Source: Oceanobacillus limi
GTDB taxonomy: Bacteria > Bacillota > Bacilli > Bacillales > Amphibacillaceae
Length of the DNA: 64,000 bases
Assembly: GCF_900111445.1 (NCBI RefSeq)
Contig: NZ_FOHE01000002.1
Location: 1-64,000, forward strand
Direction of reading: 5' to 3'
Positions 27,625-37,327 of this stretch are shown piece after piece (within the stretch, counting starts at the first letter, position 1; every line of letters starts with the position of its first letter). The notes below the pieces were generated by a model. The model was not told the origin of the DNA. It worked only from the letters and a program-made list of their open reading frames with translations, and ran no database searches. The position numbers and the translations under genes are program-made.

Positions 27625-29700
27625 ATGGCAGATTATTTAGTGATTGTTGAATCACCTGCAAAAGCAAAAACAATTGAGCGTTATTTAGGGAAAAAATATA
27701 AAGTAAAAGCTTCTATGGGACATGTTCGTGACTTGCCAAAAAGTCAGACAGGTGTAGATGTTGAGCAAGATTTCAAGCCAAAATATATTACTATTCGTGG
27801 TAAAGGTGATGTATTGAAAGATTTGAAGAAGTCCGCAAAAAAAGCGAAAAAAGTATATCTAGCGGCCGATCCGGACCGTGAAGGGGAAGCTATCGCTTGG
27901 CATCTTGCACATGCATTAAATGTGGAAGAAGATTCTGAATGCCGAGTTGTATTTAATGAAATTACGAAGGATGCAATCAAAGACTCATTTAAACACCCGC
28001 GTTCGATAAACCTCGACTTGGTAGATGCTCAACAAGCGAGAAGAATTTTAGACCGTTTGGTTGGTTATAAAATTAGTCCTATTCTATGGAAGAAAGTAAA
28101 AAAAGGATTAAGTGCCGGACGTGTTCAATCGGTTGCTTTGAAAATGATTATTGATCGTGAAAAAGAGATTGAGAATTTTGAGCCAGAAGAATACTGGTCA
28201 ATTGATGCAAGCTTCTTAAAAGATAAAGAGTCCTTCCAAGGTTCTTTTTATGGGATTGATGGAAAAAAACAAGCATTAAATTCAGAAGAAGAAGTACAAG
28301 ATATATTGAATAAATTGAGTGACAAAAAATTTACCGCGGAGAAAGTAAACAAACGGGAGCGTAAACGCAATCCGGCAAAACCTTTTACTACATCATCTTT
28401 ACAACAGGAAGCAGCTCGAAAGCTAAATTTTCGAGCGAAGAAAACGATGATGGTTGCTCAGCAATTATACGAAGGGATTGATCTAGGAAAGAAAGCCGGT
28501 GGAATTACGGGTCTTATTACATATATGCGTACGGACTCAACTCGTATCTCAAATACGGCGAAGCAGGAAGCGAAGGACCTAGTCGAGGAGAAATATGGAA
28601 AAGAATTTTTAGGTGGAGGAAAAAACGAAAAGCAAAAAGAAGGAGCCCAAGATGCTCACGAAGCAATTCGACCGACATCTGTTAACCGTGACCCTAAATC
28701 TTTAAAAGATATCTTGTCACGAGATCAATATCGACTATATAAGCTAATTTGGGAACGATTCCTAGCAAGTCAAATGGCACCAGCAATTTTAGATACAATG
28801 ACAGTTCACTTGGTGAATAATAATGTAGAATTCCGTGCAACTGGATCTAAAGTTAAATTTAAAGGATTTATGAAAGTCTACGTTGAGGGAAATGATGATA
28901 ATAAAAAAGAAGAAGATAAATTTTTACCAGATATAGAGGAAGGTATGGTTGTAGACGCAGAGGAAATAACTCCGAATCAACATTTTACACAGCCACCACC
29001 TAGGTATACGGAAGCGCGTCTTGTTCGCACAATGGAAGAACAAGGGATAGGACGTCCATCAACATACGCACCGACTTTAGATACCATTCAACGGAGAGGG
29101 TATGTAACACTTGACCACAAACGGTTTGTACCAACAGAACTGGGGATAATTGTTATTGATTCGTTAAAGGAATTCTTCCCAGAAATTATAGATGTAGATT
29201 TCACCGTTAAAATGGAAAGCGATTTAGATGCTATTGAAGATGGTAAGGTTGAGTGGGTAAATCTATTAGATGAATTTTATCAAGACTTTAAAGTTCGTTT
29301 AGAAAAAGCAGAAAAAGAAATGGAAAAAATCGAGATTAAAGATGAGCCTGCAGGTATCGACTGTGAAAATTGTGGTCATGAAATGGTGTATAAGATGGGG
29401 AGGTATGGAAAATTCCTAGCATGTTCTAATTTTCCTGAATGTAGAAATACAAAACCGATCCTCAAAGAAATTGGGGTCACCTGTCCGAAATGTAATGAAG
29501 GAAATGTTGTGGAACGGAAATCGAAAAAGAAGAGAGTCTTTTATGGTTGTGATCGTTTTCCTGAATGTGACTTTGTTTCTTGGGATAAACCAATTTCTCG
29601 ACCGTGTCCCAAATGTGAATCTTTACTTGTGGAAAAACGAAGTAAAAAAGAAGTACAAATTCAGTGTACCAATTGTGATTATAAGGAAGAAGCTCAGTGA
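27625..29700 (+). CDS. topA: DNA topoisomerase I
   Basis: TopA relaxes negative supercoils through a single-strand break. The N-terminal Toprim domain ([32 protein letters not shown]) is followed by the breakage core with the catalytic Tyr300 in [14 protein letters not shown]. The C-terminus has three four-cysteine zinc ribbons, beginning at [16 protein letters not shown] and CPKCESLL. Length is 691 residues, as in Bacillus. TTGGAGGAG precedes the ATG. In B. subtilis trmFO follows directly; here it does not. Confidence 0.98.
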   Translation: MADYLVIVESPAKAKTIERYLGKKYKVKASMGHVRDLPKSQTGVDVEQDFKPKYITIRGKGDVLKDLKKSAKKAKKVYLAADPDREGEAIAWHLAHALNVEEDSECRVVFNEITKDAIKDSFKHPRSINLDLVDAQQARRILDRLVGYKISPILWKKVKKGLSAGRVQSVALKMIIDREKEIENFEPEEYWSIDASFLKDKESFQGSFYGIDGKKQALNSEEEVQDILNKLSDKKFTAEKVNKRERKRNPAKPFTTSSLQQEAARKLNFRAKKTMMVAQQLYEGIDLGKKAGGITGLITYMRTDSTRISNTAKQEAKDLVEEKYGKEFLGGGKNEKQKEGAQDAHEAIRPTSVNRDPKSLKDILSRDQYRLYKLIWERFLASQMAPAILDTMTVHLVNNNVEFRATGSKVKFKGFMKVYVEGNDDNKKEEDKFLPDIEEGMVVDAEEITPNQHFTQPPPRYTEARLVRTMEEQGIGRPSTYAPTLDTIQRRGYVTLDHKRFVPTELGIIVIDSLKEFFPEIIDVDFTVKMESDLDAIEDGKVEWVNLLDEFYQDFKVRLEKAEKEMEKIEIKDEPAGIDCENCGHEMVYKMGRYGKFLACSNFPECRNTKPILKEIGVTCPKCNEGNVVERKSKKKRVFYGCDRFPECDFVSWDKPISRPCPKCESLLVEKRSKKEVQIQCTNCDYKEEAQ

Positions 29701-29703
29701 TCG

Positions 29704-29736
29704 AAACCCGTCTGTGGCTGCAGGCGGTTTTTTTTT
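29704..29736 (+). terminator. Intrinsic terminator after topA
   Basis: The arms CCGTCTG and CAGGCGG, extended by AAA/TTT with one bulged C and one G-U pair, surround a TGGCTG loop and are followed by nine or more Ts. Confidence 0.85.
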
Positions 29737-29902
29737 GTTAAAGAAAAAATATAAAATAACAATCAAATGATATTTGTGAAATATTCATAAAATTTATGTC
29801 TATGGGTGTTTTAATATACAAATAGTTGGGAAGAACTAACATATAGAAATAATTTTATGAAAAATGTATATCAAAATATTTCAAAGGGTATACAATATTT
29901 AA

Positions 29903-29934
29903 GCAGAAAGAAAATTTTAAAATTTCCTTTCTGC
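29903..29934. repeat. 32-bp near-perfect palindrome
   Basis: GCAGAAAG and CTTTCTGC flank an AT-only core, and the whole 32 bp is self-complementary except for one mirrored pair. No T-tract follows on the plus strand. It could be an operator, a cruciform or a deletion-scar hairpin. Confidence 0.6.
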
Positions 29935-30010
29935 GTAAGTCCATAATGGAAGCGTCCCTATAAATGTGGTAAAAGCCAAGTATTCTAAAAAAAACTTATA
30001 TTTGTAATTG

Positions 30011-30039
30011 TTGACTATTCAATTGTAACAAGATATAAT
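30011..30039 (+). promoter_or_regulatory. Strong sigma-A promoter upstream of a tiny ORF
   Basis: TTGACT and a perfect TATAAT are separated by exactly 17 bp. It points toward xerC but lies about 200 bp before it, and the first translated object downstream would be the ORF at 30063. Confidence 0.7.
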
Positions 30040-30062
30040 TACGTCTTGGTAAGGTGATATAC

Positions 30063-30134
30063 TTGACACTGTCCAATTATAGCTGGATATATATTAAATA
30101 TGTAAAAAATGCAGTTTATATGGAATTCAAATAA
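30063..30134 (+). CDS. Candidate 23-residue small protein or leader peptide
   Basis: A TTG start lies four bases after AAGGTGAT, a good ribosome binding site, and about 24 bases after the end of the -10 element of a strong promoter. The predicted peptide begins MTLSNYSWIYIKYVKN and is aromatic and hydrophobic. I do not recognise it. It may be a real small membrane peptide, an xerC leader or chance. Confidence 0.3.
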   Translation: MTLSNYSWIYIKYVKNAVYMEFK

Positions 30135-30177
30135 CTTGATGCCAATTCAGAATTTTGTTACAATTTTGTTAAGTTGA

Positions 30178-30207
30178 TTGCATTTCCATATTTTTATGTG
30201 TTATGAT
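30178..30207 (+). promoter_or_regulatory. Promoter next to xerC
   Basis: TTGCAT and TATGAT are 18 bp apart, about 30 bp upstream of the xerC start. This would give a short leader for the xerC-hslVU-codY group. Confidence 0.6.
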
Positions 30208-30237
30208 TTAATCGCTGTTCAATAAAGAGGTGTAGGT

Positions 30238-31146
30238 TTGAGTCATTTTACTGTGTATCATAAGGATTTTATCGAATACTTGCAAATTGAAAAAAACGCT
30301 TCGCCTTATACTGTAAAATATTATTCATATGATCTTGAAACGTTTTTTTTATTTTTACAACAAGAAGACATTCGTGAAATTACAGAAATAGATCAACGAA
30401 TTGTTCGAGTATACTTAACAAAGTTATATGATCAACAATTATCAAGGAAAAGCGTATCGAGGAAAATTTCAAGTCTTCGTAGCTTCTTTAGATTTTTGGA
30501 AAGAGAATCTTATGTATCATCAAATCCATTTTTAAATGTCTCTCTACCTAAGGCACAAAAACCGATTCCAGGATTTTTATATATGGAGGAGTTGGAAAAA
30601 CTTTTTGAAGTGAATGATCTTTCTACTCCATTAGGACAAAGAGATCAAGTCATTTTAGAATTATTGTATGCAACAGGTATACGAGTGAGTGAATGCCAAA
30701 AATTAACGATAAAAGACATAGATTTTTCGATTGGTACAATACTTGTGACAGGGAAGGGAAATAAAGAAAGGTATATTCCGTTTGGAAGTTTTGCTGAAAA
30801 GGCAATAGATACATATTTGCAAGATGGTCGACAGAAACTTTTGACCAAATCCAACAATGATACGGAATACATCTTCCTAAATGCACGTGGTAACCCATTG
30901 ACGGATAGAGGAATTCGCTTAGTTTTAAAAAAGATGGTGGAAAAAGCAGCTCTCACAGTTCACGTTCATCCTCATAAATTAAGACACACATTTGCCACGC
31001 ATATGTTAAATGAAGGAGCAGATTTACGTGCGGTTCAAGAACTGCTAGGGCATGAGAATTTATCTTCTACACAGGTATATACGCATGTAACGAAGGATCA
31101 TTTGCGAAATATATATTTGAACAGCCACCCAAGAGCTAGAAATTAA
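30238..31146 (+). CDS. xerC: Tyrosine recombinase XerC (CodV)
   Basis: XerC resolves chromosome dimers at dif with XerD. The N-terminal SAM-like DNA-binding domain covers about residues 1-95. The catalytic set is complete: R149 (ATGIRVSE), K173 (GKGNKER), H246 and R249 ([13 protein letters not shown]), H272 (LLGHENLSS) and nucleophile Y281 (TQVYTHV). The length is 302 residues. The start is a TTG with AAAGAGGTGTAGG upstream. It heads the conserved codV-clpQ-clpY-codY block and is a housekeeping recombinase, not a phage integrase. Confidence 0.96.
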   Translation: MSHFTVYHKDFIEYLQIEKNASPYTVKYYSYDLETFFLFLQQEDIREITEIDQRIVRVYLTKLYDQQLSRKSVSRKISSLRSFFRFLERESYVSSNPFLNVSLPKAQKPIPGFLYMEELEKLFEVNDLSTPLGQRDQVILELLYATGIRVSECQKLTIKDIDFSIGTILVTGKGNKERYIPFGSFAEKAIDTYLQDGRQKLLTKSNNDTEYIFLNARGNPLTDRGIRLVLKKMVEKAALTVHVHPHKLRHTFATHMLNEGADLRAVQELLGHENLSSTQVYTHVTKDHLRNIYLNSHPRARN

Positions 31147-31171
31147 TAATGAAGGCAATGAGGTGATTTGG

Positions 31172-31714
31172 ATGCATGAAATTCATGCGACTACGATATT
31201 TGCAGTCATGCATAATGGTCAATGCGCTATGAGTGGAGATGGTCAAGTAACACTAGGTAATGCAGTTGTCATGAAACATAAAGCGAAAAAGGTTCGAAGA
31301 CTCTACAATGGTAAAGTTTTGGCTGGATTTGCTGGTTCGGTAGCAGATGCTTTTACTTTATTTGAAAAGTTTGAAGGGAAGCTTGAAGCATACAACGGAA
31401 ATTTAACCAGAGCTGCTGTAGAACTTGCTAAAGAATGGCGGAGTGACAAAGTGTTAAGAAAGCTTGAAGCTATGCTAATTGTAATGAATAAAGAAAGCAT
31501 GTTGTTAGTTTCAGGTACAGGTGAAGTAATTGAACCAGATGATGGCATCTTGGCTATTGGGTCTGGTGGCAACTATGCCTTAAGTGCTGGAAGAGCACTT
31601 GTTAATTATTCGGATAATCTATCAGCAAAGGAAATTGCAAAAGCAGCAATGGAGATTGCTGGCGAAATATGTGTTTACACAAATAACCAGATTACTCTGG
31701 AAGTACTTGACTAA
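31172..31714 (+). CDS. hslV: ATP-dependent protease peptidase subunit HslV (ClpQ)
   Basis: HslV forms the double-ring peptidase chamber of the HslVU protease. The proteasome-like core begins [11 protein letters not shown] and continues with [25 protein letters not shown] and [14 protein letters not shown], quoted in conserved pieces. I chose the ATG with AGGTG six bases upstream; a GTG nine bases earlier overlaps that site. The start gives [10 protein letters not shown], so there is no serine at position 2, unlike B. subtilis ClpQ (MSSFHATTIF as I recall it), where an N-terminal serine acts as nucleophile. Thr7 would be the candidate after removal of a six-residue leader. hslU follows after 19 bp. 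Confidence 0.95.
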   Translation: MHEIHATTIFAVMHNGQCAMSGDGQVTLGNAVVMKHKAKKVRRLYNGKVLAGFAGSVADAFTLFEKFEGKLEAYNGNLTRAAVELAKEWRSDKVLRKLEAMLIVMNKESMLLVSGTGEVIEPDDGILAIGSGGNYALSAGRALVNYSDNLSAKEIAKAAMEIAGEICVYTNNQITLEVLD

Positions 31715-31733
31715 TGAGGAGGGCCATGTATAC

Positions 31734-33125
31734 ATGGGTATTAATTACACTCCAAGGCAGATTGTTAACCAATTAGATCAATATATTATTGGTCAGCAAA
31801 ACGCTAAAAAATCGGTAGCTGTAGCTTTGCGGAACAGGTATCGCCGTACTAAATTAGATGAAAAGATTAAAGATGAGATTGTTCCCAAGAATATTTTAAT
31901 GATAGGGCCTACTGGTGTGGGTAAAACAGAAATAGCAAGAAGATTGGCGAAATTAGTTGGCGCACCCTTTGTAAAGGTGGAAGCAACAAAGTTCACGGAG
32001 GTTGGCTATGTAGGTCGAGACGTTGAATCAATGATTCGTGATTTAGTAGAAATGTCCATTCGGATGGTTAAAGAAGCCAAAATGAGTCAAGTAACTGAAA
32101 AGGCTAAAGTAGAAGCGAATAAACAACTTGTAAAATTATTAGTGCCGCAAGCTAAGAAGCAATCAACAATGACGAATCCTTTTGAAATGCTTTTTTCAGG
32201 TCAGGGAAATGCTGATGAGGATCAGGAACATGAAAAAAACGATGAAATTAAAAGTAAGCGACAACGAGTGGAACACCAATTGGCTTTAGGTGAATTAGAA
32301 GATCATATTGTAACTGTGGAAATTGAGGAAATGCCCCCATCAATGTTTGATATGTTGCAAGGTTCTGGTATGGAACAAATGGGGATGAATATGCAAGATG
32401 CCTTCAGCCAGTTTATGCCAAAGAAGAAGAAAAAACGTAAACTTCCAGTATCAGATGCAAGAGAATTACTAATTCAACAGGAAGCGCAAAAAATGGTTGA
32501 TATGGAAGAAGTTGCACAAGAAGCTATTGAACGCGCTGAGCAATCTGGTATCGTATTTATCGATGAAATTGATAAAGTTGCCGGAAAACAAGATAACTCC
32601 CCGAATGTATCGAGAGAAGGTGTCCAACGAGACATATTACCAATCGTTGAAGGTTCAACCGTTGTCACAAAACATGGACCAGTTAAAACCGATCATATGT
32701 TATTTATTGCAGCGGGAGCCTTTCATATGGCAAAACCTTCTGATTTAATTCCGGAATTACAAGGTAGATTTCCGATTCGTGTTGAATTAGAGAAATTATC
32801 TGTTGAGGATTTCAAGCGCATATTAAATGAACCATCTAATGCATTGTTAAAACAATACGAGGCTTTATTGAAAACAGAAGGTATAAATGTAGTGTTTACA
32901 GACGAAGCTGTGACTAGATTAGCTGAAATTGCTTACCAAGTGAATCAAGACACGGATAATATAGGTGCAAGAAGGCTTCATACGATTCTAGAGAAACTAT
33001 TAGAAGATCTATCTTTTGAAGCACCAGATATTAACATGGAGACGATTCATATAACTCCAGAATATGTAGATGAAAAATTAAGCACCATTATTAAGAATAA
33101 GGACTTAAGTCAATTTATTTTATAA
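31734..33125 (+). CDS. hslU: HslU (ClpY) ATPase subunit of the HslVU protease
   Basis: HslU is the AAA+ unfoldase that feeds substrates to HslV. Walker A is [15 protein letters not shown] near residue 60, the pore-loop region GYVGRDVES follows, and Walker B is [10 protein letters not shown]. The intermediate domain (about residues 110-240) has the Met-rich [19 protein letters not shown] segment. The C-terminal end DLSQFIL inserts into HslV. The product has 463 residues. The frame is open further upstream inside hslV, but the ATG after GAGGAGGG fits family length. Confidence 0.97.
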   Translation: MGINYTPRQIVNQLDQYIIGQQNAKKSVAVALRNRYRRTKLDEKIKDEIVPKNILMIGPTGVGKTEIARRLAKLVGAPFVKVEATKFTEVGYVGRDVESMIRDLVEMSIRMVKEAKMSQVTEKAKVEANKQLVKLLVPQAKKQSTMTNPFEMLFSGQGNADEDQEHEKNDEIKSKRQRVEHQLALGELEDHIVTVEIEEMPPSMFDMLQGSGMEQMGMNMQDAFSQFMPKKKKKRKLPVSDARELLIQQEAQKMVDMEEVAQEAIERAEQSGIVFIDEIDKVAGKQDNSPNVSREGVQRDILPIVEGSTVVTKHGPVKTDHMLFIAAGAFHMAKPSDLIPELQGRFPIRVELEKLSVEDFKRILNEPSNALLKQYEALLKTEGINVVFTDEAVTRLAEIAYQVNQDTDNIGARRLHTILEKLLEDLSFEAPDINMETIHITPEYVDEKLSTIIKNKDLSQFIL

Positions 33126-33164
33126 CATAACAAAACTAAATTATTAAAAAAATGGAGGATCATA

Positions 33165-33944
33165 ATGGAACTTTTAACTCGCGCAAGAAGAATTAATGCA
33201 ATGTTACAAAAAGCAACGGGAAAATCGGTGAATTTTAATGATATGGCTGCATCTTTAACAGATGTAATTAAAGGGAATGTATTTATATTAAGTAGAAGAG
33301 GTAAGTTATTAGGATTTGCCATTAACCAAGAAATCGAAAATGAACGTATGAAAGGTATGCTAGAGGATCGTCAATTTCCAGAGGAATATACAGAAGGTCT
33401 ATTTCATATTCATGAAACAACACCAAACTTGAATATTGATAGTCCGTACACGGTATTCCCAGTTGAAAATCGTGACTTATTTAAAAATGGGTTAACGACA
33501 ATTGTACCAATCATTGGTGGGGGAGAAAGATTAGGTACCCTAATCATCGGTAGATTACAGGATAGCTTCAACGATGATGATTTATTACTAGCTGAATATG
33601 GAGCAACTGTTGTTGGTATGGAAATTCTACATGAAAAAACTGAAGAAATTGAAATGGAAGCTAGAAGTAAAGCAGTCGTTCAAATGGCCATTAGTTCATT
33701 ATCTTACAGTGAATTAGAAGCTATTGACCACATTTTTGAAGAATTAAATGGAAAAGAAGGATTACTAGTAGCAAGTAAAATCGCAGATCGTGTAGGAATA
33801 ACTCGTTCTGTAATTGTTAACGCACTACGTAAATTAGAGAGTGCAGGAGTAATTGAATCTCGTTCATTAGGGATGAAAGGTACGTACATTAAAGTACTAA
33901 ATGATAAATTCCTTGTAGAACTAGAAAAATTACGTTCCAGATAA
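33165..33944 (+). CDS. codY: GTP- and branched-chain amino acid-sensing repressor CodY
   Basis: CodY represses stationary-phase, nutrient-uptake and motility genes when isoleucine, leucine, valine and GTP are plentiful. The N-terminal GAF domain spans residues 1-155 and the C-terminal winged helix contains [20 protein letters not shown], the DNA-recognition part. The length, 259 residues, is typical. ATGGAGGATC precedes the ATG. In B. subtilis CodY controls the downstream fla/che operon, so its place just before flgB is functionally meaningful. No clear CodY box (AATTTTCWGAAAATT) was found before flgB. Confidence 0.98.
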   Translation: MELLTRARRINAMLQKATGKSVNFNDMAASLTDVIKGNVFILSRRGKLLGFAINQEIENERMKGMLEDRQFPEEYTEGLFHIHETTPNLNIDSPYTVFPVENRDLFKNGLTTIVPIIGGGERLGTLIIGRLQDSFNDDDLLLAEYGATVVGMEILHEKTEEIEMEARSKAVVQMAISSLSYSELEAIDHIFEELNGKEGLLVASKIADRVGITRSVIVNALRKLESAGVIESRSLGMKGTYIKVLNDKFLVELEKLRSR

Positions 33945-34121
33945 GGTGATTCTTCATTATTGCTAATTGTTAGATGAACAAATCGGGCATTTGACTTTAA
34001 TGCTCCCAGCTAACTTCCTTAGTTTAACTTGTTAGATTTGAAGTGGGTTCTTATGAGGTACAAGGCATTACGTTTATGTCGGTGTGCCAGACACATCTCG
34101 GGTATACTGTAAGATGATCGG
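33945..34121 (+). other. Hairpin-rich codY 3' region, possible 3'UTR or small RNA
   Basis: The 177 bases between the codY stop and its terminator hold no gene but several pairings: GGGCATT with AATGCTCCC, CTAAC with GTTAG, and GTGT with ACAC around GCCAG. Base composition is visibly less AT-rich than other gaps. Most codY-sized genes need no such long tail, so a 3'-derived RNA is possible. Confidence 0.35.
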
Positions 34122-34160
34122 AAAAGTGCTAGTGGATATTTTTCTACTAGCACTTTTTTA
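34122..34160 (+). terminator. Intrinsic terminator separating codY from the fla/che operon
   Basis: AAAAGTGCTAGT (34122-34133) pairs perfectly with ACTAGCACTTTT (34146-34157) around a 12-base loop, followed by TTT. Confidence 0.88.
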
Positions 34161-34312
34161 TTGACTTGATTTGTCAAATATAGTCGAAATTCACCTGCTT
34201 ATTGAATGTTATAATCCAACATAGGAGAAATTTACCAATGCTGTTTTAGTCACATCATCCTAGTAAATTATAACTATTTTATTTCCTAGATGAGAATAAT
34301 GTCGAAATTTGA

Positions 34313-34341
34313 TAGACTTTATCTCGTAAATAAATTACAAT
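34313..34341 (+). promoter_or_regulatory. Candidate sigma-A promoter of the fla/che operon
   Basis: TAGACT and TACAAT are 17 bp apart, about 100 bp before flgB. I found no convincing sigma-D element (TAAA-N15-GCCGATAT) in the 34161-34438 gap. A second TATAAT at about 34210 lacks a good -35. Confidence 0.5.
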
Positions 34342-34438
34342 ATTCGTATGGATTTATGAATTTATGTCGGTTATTGTATTTTTGAAAACAATTTTTAATG
34401 TAGTTATTTCAACCTATTACTTAAGGGGGGGATTAGAT

Positions 34439-34834
34439 ATGAGTTTATTTGGAGGTACAATTCATACGTTGCAAAATTCACTTGATTATGCGAGCGCAAA
34501 AAATAGAACGATCTCTACGAATATAGCAAATATAGACACTCCAGATTACAAAGCGAAAGATGTTGCTTTTAAAAGTGTATTAAACGATGCACTTTCTGAT
34601 TCGCTACCAGCTAAACGCACACACGAAAAACATATTCCTTTTGGGGATTATTCCCAATCAAGTTTTAAAACCATCACCAGAAATAATACAGCTTACAATC
34701 ATAATGGTAATAATGTTGACGTTGACAAAGAAATGTCTGAATTGGCTCAAAATCAAATCTATTATCAAGCGTTAGTAGATCGTATTAATGGAAAACTAGG
34801 TAGCTTACAGAAAGTTATTAGAGGGGGTAATTAG
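34439..34834 (+). CDS. flgB: Flagellar basal-body rod protein FlgB
   Basis: FlgB builds the proximal rod in the cell envelope. The 131-residue protein has the rod-family segment NRTISTNIANIDTPDYKAKDV near residue 20, quoted in part by its ANIDTPDYKAKDV core, and the C-terminal VDVDKEMSELAQNQIYYQ. AGGGGGGGA precedes the ATG; the longer open frame upstream has no family support. It is the first gene of the fla/che operon and lies 2 bp before flgC. Confidence 0.96.
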   Translation: MSLFGGTIHTLQNSLDYASAKNRTISTNIANIDTPDYKAKDVAFKSVLNDALSDSLPAKRTHEKHIPFGDYSQSSFKTITRNNTAYNHNGNNVDVDKEMSELAQNQIYYQALVDRINGKLGSLQKVIRGGN

Positions 34835-34836
34835 GT

Positions 34837-35292
34837 ATGTCGATATTTAATTCATTCAATGCAAGCGCCAGTGCATTAACAGCACAACGACTTCGCATGG
34901 ACGTAATATCTTCTAATATATCCAATGCACAAACAACACGTGCAACAGTTAATGAAAATGGAGAGTACGAGCCTTATCGTCGTAAAATGGTAAATTTAGA
35001 ACCTACGGATAAAACCTTTCGATCCTTTTTGCAAAAGGCATCAAATACTTCTTCTGATCATGCCGATGGTGTAAAAGTTGCTGGGATTGTAGAGGATGAG
35101 GAACCTTTTAAGGTCGTTTATAACCCTTCACATCCAGATGCTAATGAGGAAGGTTATGTTCAATTACCAAATGTTGATCCATTAAAAGAAATGGTGGATT
35201 TAATGAGTGCAACTCGATCCTATGAAGCAAACGTAACAGCATTAAATGCGAGTAAGGGTATGTTAACAAAAGCACTAGAAATTGGAAAATAA
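34837..35292 (+). CDS. flgC: Flagellar basal-body rod protein FlgC
   Basis: FlgC is a proximal rod subunit exported by the flagellar type III system. The N-terminus SIFNSFNASASALTAQRLRM and the segment SSNISNAQTT, plus the C-terminal VDLMSATRSYEANVTALNA, are typical. The length is 151 residues. GAGGGGG upstream overlaps the flgB end. It acts with FlgB, FliE and FliF encoded around it. Confidence 0.97.
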   Translation: MSIFNSFNASASALTAQRLRMDVISSNISNAQTTRATVNENGEYEPYRRKMVNLEPTDKTFRSFLQKASNTSSDHADGVKVAGIVEDEEPFKVVYNPSHPDANEEGYVQLPNVDPLKEMVDLMSATRSYEANVTALNASKGMLTKALEIGK

Positions 35293-35313
35293 TTGTAGAG
35301 GGGATATTTATCA

Positions 35314-35619
35314 ATGATTGAAATGTTAAATAGTATACAAAAGCCTTCATCTGTTGACCTCCAGTCATCAAAACCTGCTATATCACCAGGTGAAGAACAA
35401 GGGAAGTTTGCAAATGCATTGAAAAACGCTATTGAAGAGGTTAATGAAGCGCAAATAGTTTCTGATAAAAAGACAGAAGCATTAGCAATGGGGAAAATTG
35501 ATGATCTACATGATGTTATGATTACTGCACAAAAAGCTAGTGTTACGTTAGAAGCAACAGTTCAAGTTCAAAAGAAAGCAATTGATGCTTATAACGAAAT
35601 CATGCGTATGTCTGTTTAA
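35314..35619 (+). CDS. fliE: Flagellar hook-basal body protein FliE
   Basis: FliE joins the MS ring to the rod. The 101-residue protein ends with the family block DLHDVMITAQKASVTLEATVQVQ, followed by KAIDAYNEIMRM. GTAGAGGGG lies before the ATG. The order flgB-flgC-fliE-fliF is the normal one. A 98-bp spacer to fliF shows no clear promoter. Confidence 0.96.
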   Translation: MIEMLNSIQKPSSVDLQSSKPAISPGEEQGKFANALKNAIEEVNEAQIVSDKKTEALAMGKIDDLHDVMITAQKASVTLEATVQVQKKAIDAYNEIMRMSV

Positions 35620-35717
35620 TCGACTATTATCTAATATAGTTATCGGTTAAAAATATAAATAATTAAATTAAAACAATAATAATTTAATAATTGTCTTGAA
35701 ATTTGGCGGGGGAATAT

Positions 35718-37316
35718 ATGAAGGAAAAACTATCGAATACAACTGATAAACTGAAAACCTTTTGGGCTGGTCGATCCAAAAGTCAAAAAGGGCTTTTTAT
35801 AGGATCCATCGTAATAATAATTGCCTTCATAGTAGCCATTTCATTGTTTTCAACTAATTCTAACAATGTACCTTTATATAATAATCTATCTATACAAGAA
35901 GTAGGGCAGATTAAAACAGAATTGGATGCTAGAGGGGTTCCGTTTGAGCTACAAGATGGTGGAACAACGATATTGGTACCGGAAGAACAAGTAGATAATT
36001 TGCTTGTTGATCTAGCAGGACAAGGTATTCCAAATAGTGGAAACATTGATTACTCGTTTTTTAGTGAAAACTCCTCATGGGGAGTCACGGATAACGAATT
36101 CGATATGATGAAGCTAGATGCGATGCAGACAGAATTAGGCAACTTAATGAAAGGGATAGAAGGTATTCACGATGCTCAAGTTATGATAAATCTACCGAAG
36201 GATCCGGTATTTGCAAGCGAGGCTGTTCAACCAGCTTCTGCTTCCATTGTGTTAAATACACAACCTGGATATCAGTTCGAGGGAAATCAGGTAGATACAT
36301 TATATAATTTGGTGTCTAGAGCCGTACCGAATTTACAACCAGAGAACATCGTCATTATGAACCAATACTTTGAATATTTTGATCAAAATTCACAAGCGTC
36401 GTCCGGTGCTCAAGATGCATATACACAACAACAGAATATAAAAAGAGATATCGAAAAAGATATCCAACGAAGAGTGCAGCAAATGCTCGGAACGATGGTT
36501 GGTATGGATAATGTAATTGTGTCTGTAACTACTGATGTTGATTTTACAGCAGAAAACCGAGTGGAAGAATTAATTGAACCAATTGATCCTGAAACAATGG
36601 AAGGTCTTCCTGTCAGTGTGGAATCCATCCATGAAACATATTCCGGTCTTGGGGATGCAGCAGGTGGTATTCCTGTTGGGGAAGAGGATATTCCTGGCTA
36701 CGAAGGGCTAGAAGATGGAGATTATGGTGATTACGAGTTAGTGAAGGAAACAGTAAACAATGAATTTAATAGAATTCATCGTGATATTGTAGAAAGTCCG
36801 TACAAAATTCGCGATCTAGGAATACAAGTTGCTGTGGATAATGTAAAAGGAATGGATGGAGAGCAAGTAGTTTATCTCAATCAGCAGGAACAAGCAGATG
36901 TTGAAGCGGGGATTGAAAACATATTAAGCTCGATCATTAGTACTTCGATTGATAAGGAATATGGTGAAGTCGTTCCAGAAGAGAAAGCATCTATCGTATT
37001 CCAAGAGTTTACGGAAACACCTACTGTTCCAGAAGGAGCAACACCTACTATTCCACTGTGGATGTACCTTGTTGGTGGAGGACTACTACTAGCAGTCATT
37101 ATATTATTAGTTATGTTATTACGTAAGAAGAAAAATTCTACTGAAGAAGAAGAATATGTAGAAACGGAAGTTCCTGTTGCACCAACGAAAGAAGTAGAAG
37201 AAATTAAAGAAGAAGAATCTGAATCTGTCGTACGCAGAAAACAACTAGAGAAAATGGCAAAAGAAAAACCAGAAGACTTTGCAAAACTATTAAAGAGTTG
37301 GATTGGGGAAGATTAG
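35718..37316 (+). CDS. fliF: Flagellar MS-ring protein FliF
   Basis: FliF forms the MS ring that houses the export gate. It has two membrane spans, near residues 28-48 (GLFIGSIVIIIAFIVAISLF) and near residue 440-465 (WMYLVGGGLLLAVIILLVML), with periplasm-facing ring-building motifs between them such as DVDFTAENR. The acidic cytoplasmic tail ends in EKPEDFAKLLKSWIGED, which binds FliG. The start follows GGCGGGGG. It has 532 residues, the usual size. The loop around residues 280-345 is notably acidic. Confidence 0.97.
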   Translation: MKEKLSNTTDKLKTFWAGRSKSQKGLFIGSIVIIIAFIVAISLFSTNSNNVPLYNNLSIQEVGQIKTELDARGVPFELQDGGTTILVPEEQVDNLLVDLAGQGIPNSGNIDYSFFSENSSWGVTDNEFDMMKLDAMQTELGNLMKGIEGIHDAQVMINLPKDPVFASEAVQPASASIVLNTQPGYQFEGNQVDTLYNLVSRAVPNLQPENIVIMNQYFEYFDQNSQASSGAQDAYTQQQNIKRDIEKDIQRRVQQMLGTMVGMDNVIVSVTTDVDFTAENRVEELIEPIDPETMEGLPVSVESIHETYSGLGDAAGGIPVGEEDIPGYEGLEDGDYGDYELVKETVNNEFNRIHRDIVESPYKIRDLGIQVAVDNVKGMDGEQVVYLNQQEQADVEAGIENILSSIISTSIDKEYGEVVPEEKASIVFQEFTETPTVPEGATPTIPLWMYLVGGGLLLAVIILLVMLLRKKKNSTEEEEYVETEVPVAPTKEVEEIKEEESESVVRRKQLEKMAKEKPEDFAKLLKSWIGED

Positions 37317-37327
37317 GAGGTTTTTAA

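Larger units (their letters stand above)
29737..30237. other. AT-rich 500-bp gap between topA and xerC, in the usual place of trmFO
   Basis: No long reading frame is present on either strand. In B. subtilis trmFO (gid) occupies this position, and I see no trace of its N-terminal FAD motif or its C-terminus. The gap contains a 32-bp palindrome, a strong promoter with a tiny ORF, and a second promoter next to xerC, each listed separately. Confidence 0.7.

Noticed and set aside
30238-31146. Tyrosine recombinase as a sign of a prophage or integrative element
   Set aside because: Its position before hslVU-codY and its length mark it as housekeeping XerC; no attachment sites or phage genes are present.
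34183-34309. Direct repeat GTCGAAATT at 34183 and 34301 upstream of flgB
   Set aside because: Only nine bases long in an AT-rich gap; it does not match sigma-D or CodY consensus, so chance is likely.
34301-34320. CodY box before flgB
   Set aside because: The best window matches only about 8 of 15 positions of AATTTTCWGAAAATT, which is background.
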